Assembly: GCF_034190915.1 (NCBI RefSeq) | Contig: NW_026947503.1 | Location: 27,238,532-27,302,531, forward strand | DNA from: Cavia porcellus | Taxonomy: Eukaryota; Chordata; Mammalia; Rodentia; Caviidae | Direction: 5' to 3' | Length of the DNA stretch: 64,000 nucleotides | Shown here: positions 1-10,620 of the stretch, one piece after another | Position numbering within the stretch: position 1 is the first letter of the stretch | How the letters are laid out: every line of letters begins with the position of its first letter | Program-made: the position numbers and the translations under genes | The notes under the pieces: model-generated | What the model was told of the DNA's origin: nothing | The model's database searches: none | The model's input: only the letters and a program-made list of their open reading frames with translations

Positions 1-205
1 GGATGGCATTTGAAGACATTGTATTAAGTGAAATAAATTAGTAACATAAAGACAAGCACCATATGATTTCTCTTGCATCAAGTATCTGATCAAACACATA
101 GAGACAAACTAGAGTGCTAATTGCCAGAGTCTGGAATAAGAGGAATGTGGACACAGAGGTTCATTTTTGCAAATGAAAAGAGTTCTAGGGGTCAATGGTG
201 GTGAT
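1..205 (+). mobile_element. Old L1 3' end fragment
   Basis: The stretch around 25-110 reads like the end of an ancient mammalian L1: a GAAGACATT... AAGTGAAATAAA phrase followed by a CACCATATGATTTCTCTT-type phrase. The text then runs through a GTCTGGAATAAGAGGAATG block typical of L1M 3' UTRs. The same kind of text recurs at 40865-41230. No coding capacity remains. It is cut by the window edge on the left and by LTR sequence on the right. The L1 class is fairly sure; the subfamily is not determined. Confidence 0.55.
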
Positions 206-209
206 TATT

Positions 210-447
210 GAACTGGGGCAACGCATCAAGGCAACAGCCAGAGCAACAAAGGGGAAGTAAGCCTTTTCTCTTCCCTTATATTTATATAGGCCACCCCCAT
301 TCCAGGGTGGGTGTAGCACTCACAAAATCTCTTTGCCCTCCTCTTGCACAGGATGAAGATATTTATAAAGTAAGGATCCTGGCTCCTTGTTGAGACTATT
401 AGCTGAACTTCTCAACTTCTCAAATTGACATAATGTATCAACCATAA
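210..447 (-). mobile_element. MaLR-type LTR, inverted copy A (partial)
   Basis: Read on the minus strand, this begins GGTTGATACATTATGTCAA, followed by a GAGAAGTTGAGAAGTT block and a CCTGTGCAAGAGGAGG block. These match the 5' part of the plus-strand LTR at 2018-2425 and the minus-strand LTR at 2682-3143. The family looks like the rodent MT/ORR1 branch of MaLR (non-autonomous ERVL relatives). Its 3' portion is missing or blends into the L1 tail on the left. It stands inverted relative to the internal-like region that follows. No coding potential. Confidence 0.6.
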
Positions 448-2012
448 CGAAGGCCTTTGGGAATGGCTTGTGGGAAGAGTTTGGCAAGGTTTGAAGATGT
501 TGCCTGAAAGAGTGATACTGGAACATCTTAAGTTGATTTTTATGGGAGATTCTCAGAAAACAGGGAGGCTCATAGAAATCCTGCCAGTAAAGATGATGCT
601 CAGTAGGTTTCTACTGGGAAGAACTTCACTGGGTGCTGATGTGTTCTATGGCTTGGCAAAAAGTTTGTCTGTATTTTGCTCATGTCCTGAGACTTTACCT
701 GAGACTAAGATTATGGGCAGTGGACCGATTAATCTGGCAGAAAAAAATTCAGGACAGTCTAATGTTGAAGTTGTAGTGTGGCTATTGTTTGGGGCATTTA
801 GTCAGATTTATGTTGCAAATCAAGAGCAAAGAGCCCAGTAGGACAATTTAAAAACATCATGAGTTTGGTCATAAAGGAAGCTTCAATAAAGCTGTAGACT
901 GCAAAGATATAGTGAGGAAATTAAAACTGCTGAGAAGGAACGGGTGAATGGAAAATATGGCCTTAAGGCATCATAGAAAGCAGCAAGACTCCACTCTTTG
1001 TAGCCTTAAACCTACAGAAGAGAAAGACATTGCTTTGAGGAGAATGCTGCAGAGTGCCATGTCCCAGAATAGTGGTGGTTGTATCATGTTTCAGAATGGA
1101 AGCAGTATAGAAAATTTGTTCCTCCAAATTGGATTCACAGTGTTTAGCAATTCAGGAACTCGACCCTTACAGTCAAGAAAGAGGGAAGGCTGTCTACTGT
1201 TCTGGTTGGCAACAGACCTTGGCAGCATCCACATGCCCCTGGTTTTAGGCACATGGAGAATATAATTGTTATGGAGTTAAGAAGTCCTCCACCCCACTTC
1301 AGGAGACCTGGGAAATCGGGCAGTGTCCCCTGAGATGGCAATATGTGAAGCCAAACATGCTGTGGAGACCCCAGAAGTTTGGAAAAGTCAGGAACATGGA
1401 TCATCTAAGAAAAGCTTCAAGGAAAGAACAAAGCAAAGAGAGAAGCTGTGGGAGCTCTAACCACCAGAAGTGTCATAGGGATGGAGTCGCTCAAAGCCTT
1501 TGGAGCTTATAAGTTGCCATAGAGTGTTTCATATGCTGAATATGGAACTACAGAACTTAATATTTGCCTTGCTGGGTTTTGGACTTCTTTGGTCCCAATC
1601 TTTTGTATTTCCCTGATTGTAACTTTTGGAATGAAAATGTTAATTCTGTGCCATTGAATGTTGAAATTGTTTAACATTTCATTTGTACAGGGCTTGCAAA
1701 TAAGAGTTTGTGTTGAATCTTGAAGGAGACTTGGGACTTGAACTTTTCAGTTACACTGAAACCATTAGGACTTCAGCAACTTTTAGAGAGGGACTATATG
1801 CCTTTTGCCTAAAGGATGTACATGTGTATTTGGGGACCAGGGATGGAATATTATGGTGCTAATATAATATAATGTTGATAGATTTAACAGTGGTTCTTAA
1901 GGATTGTTAAATCTGTGTTATAATGTTTAAGTTGTGAAATGATGTGAATAAGTGTATGGATCTGGAAACCAGCTTAAAGAAATGTGTCTGTTTGCCAAGT
2001 TGAAAAGGGGTG
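448..2012 (+). mobile_element. MaLR internal-like region
   Basis: This lies directly upstream of the plus-strand LTR at 2018. Towards its 3' end (about 1720-2010) it carries phrases I associate with THE1/MT internal ends: repeated 'gggacttgaactttt', then 'ggggaccagggatggaat' just before a run into the LTR. MaLR internal regions are non-coding or carry decayed gag-like sequence. Short open frames here (for example 470-841 and 948-1265) have no recognisable domain and I do not treat them as genes. The assignment is clearest for the last ~300 bp and inferred for the rest. Confidence 0.45.
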
Positions 2013-2425
2013 GATCTTTATGGTTGATACAGTGTGTCAACTTGAGAAGTTTAGAAGTTTAACTAAGCAACTCATCAGGGAGCCAGAGTCCTCATTTTGT
2101 TAACATCCTGAGCCTGTGCAAGAGGAGGACACATGGACAGTGTGGGTGTGAAGGACCAGTCCTAGGTTAGAGAGCTTACATGTAATCTAAGGGAAGGAAA
2201 AGAGGCTTCCTCCCCCTATTCATTTTTCTCTTGCTGATTTTACTGTCTTTTGCTTCCTTAAAGATTTGCCCCTCTGCCATGCCACCCTACCCTGGAGGCA
2301 GCTTATGATGGACTGAAACCTCCTCACACTGTGAGCTGAACAAAACAAACCTTTCCTTCTTTAATTTGGGTGTCAGGTATTTTGTTTGAGCAATGAGAGA
2401 AAAGTAAGTAACACAATACTTCAAT
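2013..2425 (+). mobile_element. MaLR-type LTR, copy B (3' LTR)
   Basis: It begins near GGTTGATACAGTGTGTCAAC and ends in the MaLR signature GAGCAATGAGAGAAAAGTAA GTAACAC. The interior has a pyrimidine-rich segment, then CTGAACAAAACAAACC just upstream of the polyadenylation region, then TTTGGGTGTCAGGTATTTTG. That order (U3, then a short R/U5 ending in 'AGCAATGAGA...AGTAAC') is the layout of MT/ORR1/MLT1 LTRs. It is co-oriented with the internal-like region at 448-2012, so it is probably that element's 3' LTR. Confidence 0.7.
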
Positions 2426-2681
2426 GGAAGGAGTTAAATAAGATTTACTACAAAAGAAAATGCAGGTCCAAATTGTGGTCATTAGTGGGAACTGGGGCAA
2501 TGGAGAATGCTTAGTGAAAGTTGGGGCCATGCCAGATACTGGAACCAACATGGAGCTGCTAGAGTTACATATTGAGGGACAGCAAAATGTTCCACTCTCC
2601 TCTCCCATTTTTCAGTATCCATCAGTGCTTTCCATTGTCCCAGGATTAATCGAAGCCAACAAGCAGAGAATCTGGGTATTT
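2426..2681. other. Spacer between inverted LTRs B and C
   Basis: About 250 bp of unassigned sequence separates the plus-strand LTR B from the minus-strand LTR C. Open frames cross it on both strands (2324-2608 minus, 2460-2732 plus), but they run into flanking LTR sequence and show no known motif. It could be leftover internal retroelement sequence. Confidence 0.4.
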
Positions 2682-3143
2682 TTGCTACTTTTCTCTTGTT
2701 GCCGAGACAAAATACCCAGCACTCTAAATTAAGGAAGAAAAGGTTTATTTAGCTCACAGTTTGTAGAGGTTTCAGGCCATAATCAGATGGTTCCAAGGCA
2801 GATTGGCATAACACAGAGGAAACAGATGAAGACAGCATAAGAAACAAAAGCAACAAGAGCAACAGGGGGGCAGAGACCAAGCTTGTTTTCATCCATTATA
2901 TTTTAAGCGGGCTACCTAACATCTGGTGGGTGTAACACTCAAATGCTCATCTCTCTCACAGGCTCAGGACGTTCACAAAATGAGGACCCTGACCTCCTGA
3001 TTCTAAACTATTCCAACTGACACAATGAACAACATCCTAGAGCAGTAAGGGCATGTTCTCTACACTCTAGGATGTAGAACTTCTGAGTTATATAGTTTAA
3101 CTTCTAGACTTTTCAAGTCAACACAGTGTATCAACCCTGACAT
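2682..3143 (-). mobile_element. MaLR-type LTR, inverted copy C
   Basis: The plus strand opens with CTTGTTGCCGAGACAAAATACC, then AAGGTTTATTTAGCTCACAG. This is the reverse-complement 3' end of MaLR/MT LTRs, where the A-rich 'GACAAAATACC' text mirrors the terminal 'AGCAATGAGA' region. The far end (3100-3143) is the reverse complement of the GGTTGATACA start shared with copies A and B. The distal ~110 bp seem to repeat the LTR 5' end, since a second 'caactgacacaatga' lies at about 3012, so this copy may carry a short internal duplication. Confidence 0.7.
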
Positions 3144-5850
3144 TGAGAGAAATAACTTGCAAATACTTGCTCTCTACAGAATAGGCAACATATGAGTAAT
3201 GGATCTGAGAAACATAACCCTGCCATACATTTACATATCAGAATTAGAGGTAGATATACACCCCCCCACACACACAGATGAGCATAAATTTGGCATGGGG
3301 TGGAAGTCATTTGGAAGATTCTGGCAAGTACTTAAGTTGGATGTGTTTAGAGGCCTAACCTCTTCATTCGGACAGATCAATTGTTCTTTCGTGAAGTCTT
3401 TGCAATCTAGGCACATAGAGAATTTAGGAACCACAAATTAGAGTGAGAGAGAGTCAGCAGGTAACCCACAGGAAAAATGGTCCTCTGATGGGAACACTAT
3501 TTGGAAAGCAAGGTGTTTGGTCTGGAAGTAAAGTCCAATCAGTGTCCTTGGAGAATCAGCATGCTCTGACATTGATCACCAGCTGAATTCTTTTCTGAGA
3601 AGACAGGGGCTGGGAGATACACATTCCTGTTCTCCATGAACACATTTCCTGGTTGTACGAGCTGATCTTCTGAAAAGATCTGGAATAAGTTGTCTCAGCT
3701 TTTGCAAAGTGATTTTAATCACATGAAAAGAGGAAGACATGCCAAATCGTAACAGTGACATAAAAATCTTTTGAAGTCAACCAAAAACATTGTGGTTGCT
3801 TTTGTTTCAGAATGGCAAGTTGAAGAACTGGACATAATAAGCTCTTTATCTCAGAAGAAACAAAGGAGGAGAAAATGAAAAACTGAGTAGGAAGAGGAAG
3901 GAGTAAAATGACACAACTCTTCATAATATTGGTGGACATTGCTAAATCCTTGCTAATCTGCAGAGATTTCCCTGTTTGAACTCAACAGACAACTTTCAGT
4001 CCAATGGATCTCCTACCTTGACGTTCTTAACCACCAACCTGACAGAGGCTTTAGTGTTCTTTGGTTTTTCTTTGTCTCTTGTTAATTTTACAGTTTCATG
4101 TAAATTTTAGAGCTTCTTTGCCTCTTGTTAATTTTAGAGTTAATTTTTGAGTTTCTAAGTTTCTCTTATGATAAGACTTTTAAGGAATATCACCAACATT
4201 ATTGATAATGCTCTATTGGTATAGATGTGTGTGAATGAGCAATAGAAATAGAGTTTAATAATTTCCCTGGAAGTTTTGCACTGTCATTGTTCAGCCTCAT
4301 TTGAGCTGCTGCTTGAGCTTCAAGTGATGTCTGATTAAGTCTTATATCAACGGTAACTGGTGAAATGTCTGGGGAAGTATTTCAGCATTAGACTATCTTT
4401 AGGTCAGATGAGGCCCAGGGAGCTGCAACTTAATTTGATTCATTGCAGCAGGGAAACAACAAAACGCTTTTAAGTATTTGGTGGCACAGATCCCACCACA
4501 AAATAATATTCAGCTCTCTGGGTCAATTCAATATTTAATTATATCAGTTAAGCAGGGAGCTAATCTAATACAAGCTTTGTGCAAATGTTCTTTCTATATT
4601 TAACTATGTGTGCTATGAACTTGCTAGATAGAAAATTTGAAATATTTAAAAACTTTTTAATAGAAGCACAATCTATTTCCTTAGTGGGGCTTGCTTTTTG
4701 AAAAATAGAAGAGATGTTTTGTCTGGGAGTTTCAGTGGGGAGCTAAACTGGAGTCTGGACAGTTACCCAGAAGATACTATGTGGAGATGTGAATGGTTGC
4801 TTTGCCAATAAGTGCACACAAGTAATTAGCCTGTGCCTCTCCGCCTCATTAGGGAGCGGGGACTCTATTGTAAGGTGTGCTCTCGGATGCACACCAGTCT
4901 CACTGAGCAACACCCTGCCTGCGGTTTCTCCACCTTTGAGGCTCTGCCAGATGATCATTCTAACCTGATTTCCCTTACAGAGGGAGAACACAGTTCCATA
5001 GGGATGTGCCTATTTTTTGATTCCCTTCAAGAATATTCCTTCTTTATCTCCCTCCCCAAATCTCCAAGATAATTGATGAGACTTAAAAGTTTTTTGTTTT
5101 TTTTTTTAATTTGCAGTGAGGCAAAACCTTATCAGTCTGCAGGAATACTGCTGCAAAACCTTGTTTTGAACGAGTGTGTTCTGTCAAATTGATTGGAGGT
5201 TTCTGGATGGAATGTTTAATTATCACCTAATTAAGACAGGCTTCCGTTAGTCTCTTTTTTTTGTATGCTTGATATTTTTCAGTGGCAGGGTAAGACTTGC
5301 TTGACTGACAGCTGTCAGTGGCCCACATGGAAATGACAAATATCTGACAGAAAGAAGATAAAGGTTTCATCTTAACACTGACCTATGCCAGTATTTCTTT
5401 TCTCCAGTCCAGTCCATAAGGCAGATGTCAAGGCTATATGTTGCACTGACTTGGCTGCTGGAAATTTGAATTCTGGGCAATCATGGATGTGATCCGTAAG
5501 AATATTTATCATCACTCAGATGCTGAGATCTCTAGATTGGTCAGGCTATTTCACTCAATGATCTATTGCTTCACACACCATCATTGAGATCATCAGAAAC
5601 AGCTGATTCTACTCACAGGGGCTGATCTCTGTCTACTTAAGTCACACCCAAGCTACAAATTATGCTGAAGATCATAATCCTAGGGTTTCATATTTTAAAA
5701 GTCTGGTGTAGGAGATTAAAGTCGAATAGTGTTTTTAGAGACCCTAGAAGAAACATGAAGTCTTGATTTGAACTTCTTTCCTATTTTGTCCATTGCCTTC
5801 AACAATTCAAACTGTTATTTTTGAAACATCAACTTTGGTTACATTAATCA
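3144..5850. other. Gene-free unique sequence
   Basis: I see no exon, SINE or LTR here. A small direct repeat of CTCTTGTTAATTTTA stands 46 bp apart (4076 and 4122). The region 4430-5340 is less biased in base composition and contains the palindrome described separately. Open frames of 60-82 codons (3199-3441, 4743-4991, 4833-5072 and others) are mutually overlapping, low-complexity or motif-free and are treated as chance. Confidence 0.5.
5100..5360. promoter_or_regulatory. Candidate regulatory block with TALE/E-box palindrome
   Basis: At 5304-5319 there is a perfect 16-bp palindrome, ACTGACAGCTGTCAGT. It fuses a CAGCTG E-box with two outward TGACAG half-sites, the core bound by MEIS/PBX/TGIF-type TALE homeodomain proteins. 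A third TGACAG lies at 5345-5350. The flanks contain TAATTA (about 5218) and CACCTAATTAAGAC at 5224-5237. There are no repeats in the block. Function is inferred from motif grammar only. Confidence 0.3.
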
Positions 5851-5859
5851 CTGTTACCG

Positions 5860-6660
5860 TTTGAGAACCGGTGGTCAACTTAACGCCAGCTGGATTATAT
5901 CAGCATGCATTGAGAGAAGATGCTCCACCTGAGGAGGGTTGCCAGGCTAAATAGGTGAGAAGAAGAGAGGTGTAGAGAGGGTTGAGGCGTTAAGGAGGCA
6001 TTGTGGATTCTCCTATGAGTTGCTGTCTGAGCTGTTGGTTCTCCTGGAGAGGCTTTGGTCCTCACATCGATCAGTGCTGCCTGGCTCCGGAGAGGAAGAC
6101 ATGTGCTGCTTGGTCTCCAGGATGAACTCGTCACGCTGCTTCCTGGCAGTGCTTGTCGGAGGAGGAGCTCGGGGTCTCCGCATCACTGAGGACGGCTTTG
6201 GTGCTTGTCAGGATAGCCCTGGTCTTTGTGACTGTGACTTCTCGGCTCCAGCATAGAACCCTCATCCCACTAGCACAGCTCCTTCATCCTGCTGGCATAG
6301 ACTTTCTGGCTTCCACCGCTGACTCTTGGGTCTTCCCAGCACGGATCTGTAAAAGAGACTGGCATGAGTCCTTCTTGTGGGCTCTGGACCTCCAGTTGGA
6401 CTCATGGGAAACAATGTCCTGAGCTCTGGGTTTTTATCTGGACTCAGGTGGGACATGTGCTGTGGGGTTTAGACCCTTGACTAAATAATTTATGTCTTTG
6501 GTGTTGTGGATAAATTTCCTGCATTTTCCTGTGTTAACTCCCAGTAACCATTATAAAAATATTATAAACTCCATGTCCTGATCTGAATTGTTCTCTGTGT
6601 ACAACCCCTGACTTCAACAATCACCTATTCGGAGGTCCCTGAAAGACTGTCCAGCGGTGA
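5860..6660. other. GC-richer block of unknown origin, possibly LTR-like
   Basis: Base composition rises compared with both sides, and rare CpGs appear (about 5865, 6065, 6090, 6130, 6160-6190). It opens near 'gtggtcaacttaacgcc', loosely reminiscent of the GTCAACTTGAC start of ERVL-class LTRs. It runs through a long CT-rich stretch with many TGGGCTCTGGACC-like phrases and falls back to AT-rich sequence around 6480-6600. Overlapping open frames (5895-6134 minus, 6020-6256 plus, 6153-6422 plus, 6262-6456 minus) share the interval but show no domain. An old LTR or a lineage-specific repeat is my best reading; a decayed retrocopy is possible. Confidence 0.3.
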
Positions 6661-7545
6661 CTGGAGAACTCAGCTTGGAATTTATGGCTGTGTAGGTGGA
6701 ATCATTAATCCAACCAAATTGTCTCCTCTGTCCAATGGAAGCTTCACTTTTCCAAACTCTTTCCCTCTTCCTTGATTTTCAACATTCTGGAAACCACTCT
6801 GATTTTCAGCTTTGATTTACATTTTCTTGCATTTCCTCCTCTGCCTACATAGGTTTCAGAAATAATCATTAAATTCTGCTTTAACTAGGTTTGGCTTTCC
6901 CGAGGGTCACTGATTCTTGTGGGGTTTCAAAGAGCAGGGATTGCTCATTCCTTCCACCCGAGTGCCAGGATTGAAGAGAACTGCAGCCCACTCCATAACC
7001 CTCACTTCCACTTTCACCTCATTGTTTTTCCTGGCTTGCAGAAAACTTCTGTTGGGAGACACATGGCATCCACCTAGACTGTCTTCTACATTACCCACTA
7101 TCATCTATGTCGTCTGTTGAGTCCTTGCTATCCCTTTTTCCAGATTTTACTGTCTGATTTGTGATTTTAATTTTCACCATCATCATGATGGACACCTTCA
7201 ACATATATTCAATCCATGTAATACCCTGCTAACCTCATTTTTTTCGGTATTATTAACCTTTGTACCCTCCTTTTCCAGTAGCATATGCTCCTAGCTTCAC
7301 TCTAAACTGTACTCTCTCTGAAGCTTCTGGATAGCTCTCCATTCTCCTAATTCAGCCTTACCACCACTTAGACAACAGCCTCACTGAGTCCTCCAGACTT
7401 GGGACCTTTAATTTTGACTCATGGATTGCTTGAGTGTCCAGCTTTGATCTCTTGTGATCAGTTGTTCATTGGCTCCTTTATCTCTTTGTTCTTTAGCAAC
7501 CTATGTTCTCTTTTATTTTTATTTATTGATTTATATATACTTCTT
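6661..7545. other. Gene-free unique sequence
   Basis: Pyrimidine-rich, T-biased unique DNA. The open frames at 6907-7104 (minus) and 6917-7120 (plus) overlap on opposite strands and neither has a recognisable motif. I see no repeat. Confidence 0.45.
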
Positions 7546-7650
7546 TGAGATGAGGTCCTGCTATGTAGTGCAGTCTGGCCTCAAACTCATGGCAATCCTG
7601 CTTCAGCCTCCTGAGTGTTAGGATTACAGGCACATGCTACTCTGCCTGGC
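7546..7650 (-). mobile_element. Proto-B1 (7SL-derived SINE)
   Basis: The minus strand gives a 7SL-derived monomer: GCCAGGCAGAGTAGCATGTG, then CCTGTAATCC, CAGGAGGCTGAAGCAGGAT, and an end in ACCTCATCTCAAAG. The internal ~29-bp quasi-duplication of mature B1 is absent: one 'GAGTTTGAGGCCAG' block is followed directly by 'ACTACATAGCAG'. This suggests an early proto-B1. The T-rich stretch at 7500-7545 is the remnant poly(A) tail on the opposite strand. Confidence 0.8.
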
Positions 7651-8106
7651 TAACAACTATGTTTTAAAACAGAGCTCCCTGATAGTTTACCTGTGTGTTT
7701 TCTTTGCTCTTTAGCAATTGATTTGTTCTTCACAATAATTGTCTGAGGAAAATGTGGCCAAATGATTCAAGACTTGAGATAGTCACTGTGCTTCTTTTTC
7801 AGATATTTAACAGAATGTTCCAAAAGGACTGACAAATGGATACAACTAGGAACCTAAAGATTCTGCTTTCAGTACCATAGTAATTGTAAACCTTCAGAGA
7901 TATCTTTCCATCCTCTTCTCCTTCCCTTCTTCCTTCTATCCTTCTCTATCTCCTGACTTTTCCCATTCATATCTGTTTCCTTCCTTTTTCTTCTTTTCAC
8001 TCACACTGATAAATCACTTAGGCAGCTTGTGTATACAAAATTAACATTTGGATATAAAGCAAAGCAACCTAAATCCAGATCAAGCTCTGATAAATTCTCC
8101 CAGATG
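7651..8106. other. Gene-free sequence with pyrimidine-rich tract
   Basis: Unique DNA between two SINEs. From about 7905 to 8010 the plus strand is a CT-rich run (ATCCTCTTCTCC, TTCCCTTCTTCCTTC). No other feature is visible. Confidence 0.45.
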
Positions 8107-8205
8107 AAATTGAGTTTTTAACTCAGTGGCCTAAGTGCCTGCCTGGCAAGTGCAAGGTTGTGAATTCGATCCCTGTACCAAAAATTTTTTTAAAAATTGA
8201 GTTTT
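8107..8205 (+). mobile_element. tRNA-derived ID-like SINE, 5' truncated, with TSD
   Basis: The body 8119-8193 has an A-box-like TAACTCAGTGG at its start and a B-box-like GTGAATTCGATCCC, followed by a short A/T tail. It is flanked by a perfect 12-bp direct repeat, AAATTGAGTTTT, at 8107-8118 and 8194-8205, the target-site duplication of L1-mediated insertion. The first ~10 bp of the family (compare 12619) are missing. The middle reads GCCTGCCTGGCAAGTGCAAGG, a different variable region from the copies at 12619 and 41525, so at least two subfamilies are present. Confidence 0.85.
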
Positions 8206-9064
8206 CCCTCCCTCCTCCATAGTAGCACTGCCACAGTTCAGACCTCTCTGGCTCTGCATAGCATGAGGGAAAAGGACTTCCTAAGTTCTTGAAAGGCAGG
8301 ACCTTGTATCAGCTTTTTGTCATTCCCAGAGTCAAAAGCAATATCTTATTTTCATTTTAATCTGCATAAGGCAACCTAAGACCATATAGTTTGATGACAA
8401 AAGATACAACTGCAGTTTCAAAATGTGTTGCAGTCAGTAACTGAGGACATAGTCATTGTTAGAACAGTATTTCAAACTTGTTTTGTATTTCATTGCTAAC
8501 ATATTATCTAGTTTCTTTTCCAGAAATTTATGTAATAAACAATTTGCAATTTGGGCAAGTGGTTGAAGATTAAAGTGAATCAGTGATTCTTAGAGAGGAT
8601 TTTGATATTTAAATAAAAAGAGAAATGGATAAACCAAACATTGTAATTTGAGGCTCTATTACACATCTATCAGAAAGTGGGTTAAAAGCCAAAAATTTGG
8701 AATATACAGAAATAATTAATAAAACTTGATATGCTTCAAGACGTTTAGAAAAGATACTTTCTCTCAGTACACAAGGAACATTTATAAAAATAGACCATTT
8801 AGGTTTCCAAAGAAGTCTAAGTTTAAGGCTGTTTAGAAGAAAACTTTTAAATTTAAATAAATGTGAAAGAAATACTGAAGTCAAATAGGCCTAGGATTTA
8901 ACTCTGGAGATTACGAAAAGAGCAATACAGCATTGTCAAGGAAACAAGAATGCAAAAGTAACAAATGCAAACAGTTCTCAATGAAGTAAAGATAAAATGA
9001 AGTTTGAAAACCAGCAATTTCATTATTTGAAACAATTATTAACACAGACTGCTGGCAAGGTTAA
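8206..9064. other. Gene-free AT-rich unique sequence
   Basis: No SINE, LTR or exon is seen. The longest frame (8609-8884 minus) is AT-driven and motif-free. The last ~60 bp lead into the GAA tract without an obvious SINE poly(A) seed. Confidence 0.45.
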
Positions 9065-9231
9065 TGAAGAAGAAGAAGAAGAAGAAGAAGAAGAAGAAGA
9101 AGAAGAAGAAGAAGAAGAAGAAGAAGAAGAAGAAGAAGAAGAAGAAGAAGAAGAAGAAGAAGAAGAAGAAGAAGAAGAAGAAGAAGAAGAAGAAGAAGAA
9201 GAAGAAGAAGAGGAGGAGGAAGAAGAAGAAA
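9065..9231 (+). repeat. Long GAA.TTC trinucleotide tract
   Basis: An almost uninterrupted (GAA)n run covers about 9065-9209, followed by three GAG units and three to four GAA units to 9231, some 55 triplets in total. It is purely purine on the plus strand. The overlapping open frames (poly-E, poly-K, poly-S, poly-F, poly-L) are products of the repeat and not genes. No poly(A) SINE tail adjoins it, so its seed is unclear. Confidence 0.97.
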
Positions 9232-9850
9232 GATACAAAAAACAAAATATTCAACAAATAAAAATTTACAAGAGTAACCACCATAGACACAATATATATA
9301 TTTTAACATATAAAATATTAACTAGTATATGCTGTAAGATTTTTAATCTAGATAAAATTATTAACTTCATAGAGACATAAAAATATCAAAATTGTCACAA
9401 AAGAAGTAAAAAAGTCAACAGTCTAATTTGTACTAACAAATACTTTCAAGGAAGATTTATTTTTACTTTTATTTTAGAAAATAAAATAAAGAATATTAGC
9501 TACATAAACTGTTTATAACTTTTATAATTATGAAATAGATACACATAGTGATTTCTATATATACTTACTCAAGAACTGAATTTGCTCCATGGAAATTTTG
9601 GAAAGATGACCACATTTATGTTTTTGAAGGAAAGATGGCCATGATTGTATTTGTACCCAGTGTAGTATTTGTAAATAAAAACAAAATTTTGCCTAATGCT
9701 TTTGTTTGGAAACTAAATGTTCACAAGCAAAAGCATTTGTGAAATGAGGTACCACTGAAGGTGTAAATTATAGATCTATTATATTTAATGAAGAATTATT
9801 TAAAATTTCTCAAATATGTCAACTGATTGAGATCAGCACTTTTATTAAAA
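9232..9850. other. Gene-free AT-rich sequence
   Basis: Very AT-rich unique DNA between the GAA tract and L1 remnants. A 64-codon frame at 9548-9742 has no known motif. Confidence 0.4.
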
Positions 9851-10620
9851 ACTAGTTAAGCCATCCCAGTGAACAATACATATCATTCACAGGAATGCAA
9901 GGATTTTTCAACATGAGAAAATTTATCAATGTGGCTCACTACATTAACTGAACAAAGGAGAAATCATATTATTTCAATAGAACCAAAATTATCTATTAAA
10001 AATCTATTTATAATTTTAAGATAACATAATGAATGAAGAATAGGTGGTTATGTATAAAATATGTACAGCACACATCAATACTAAGAAGAGGACTTTAGAA
10101 GTATGTATTTATCTTTAAGTTTAGAAACAAGACATGAAAAACTTCTAATATTACTATTCTTAAAAATGATAGTAGAGTTCTAGTCGATTTTACCAGGAAA
10201 AAAAACCAACCAAACAAATTGATTGAAAGAGAAGAAATAAGCTATCATTGTCCAGGGATAATGTTTTATCAAGAAGAGTCAATAGAATATCCAAAGTGCT
10301 GCAAGAGTTACCACTGTTTATTATGATCCAGTAGAACATATTCCTAAAATGCAAGAATGGTTCAATATAGAAAAATCAATAAACATGATATACTATATTA
10401 GCACAAAGAAAGACAAAATGCACACTATCATCTCAGCTGACACACAAAAAGCACTTGACAAAGTTCAGTAGCATTTCATGATATAAAAAATACTCAACAA
10501 ACTAAGAATAGAAGAAAATTACCTCAATGTAACAAAGACCATGTGTAAAAACTGCACAGTCAACACCATACTCAACAAGAGACTCAAAATATTTTCCTCT
10601 ATATGATTTAAAAAATAAGT
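9851..10620 (+). mobile_element. Two old L1 ORF2 fragments in tandem
   Basis: At 9890-9960 the text GGAATGCAAGGATTTTTCAA, then ATGAGAAAATTTATCAATGT, matches the L1 reverse-transcriptase stretch that encodes 'GMQGFFNMRKSI'. From 10335 the same stretch restarts (AATGCAAGAATGGTTCAATA, then GAAAAATCAATAAACATGAT) and continues through a motif-A-like region (about 10440-10470, 'agcacttgacaaagttcag'). The restart implies two separate fragments or an internal duplication. All frames are broken. Confidence 0.7.

Noticed and set aside
8997..9380. 127-codon frame with a poly-Glu tract, and poly-Lys, poly-Ser, poly-Phe and poly-Leu frames around it
   Set aside because: All are translations of the GAA tract in its reading frames; nothing outside the tract supports a protein.
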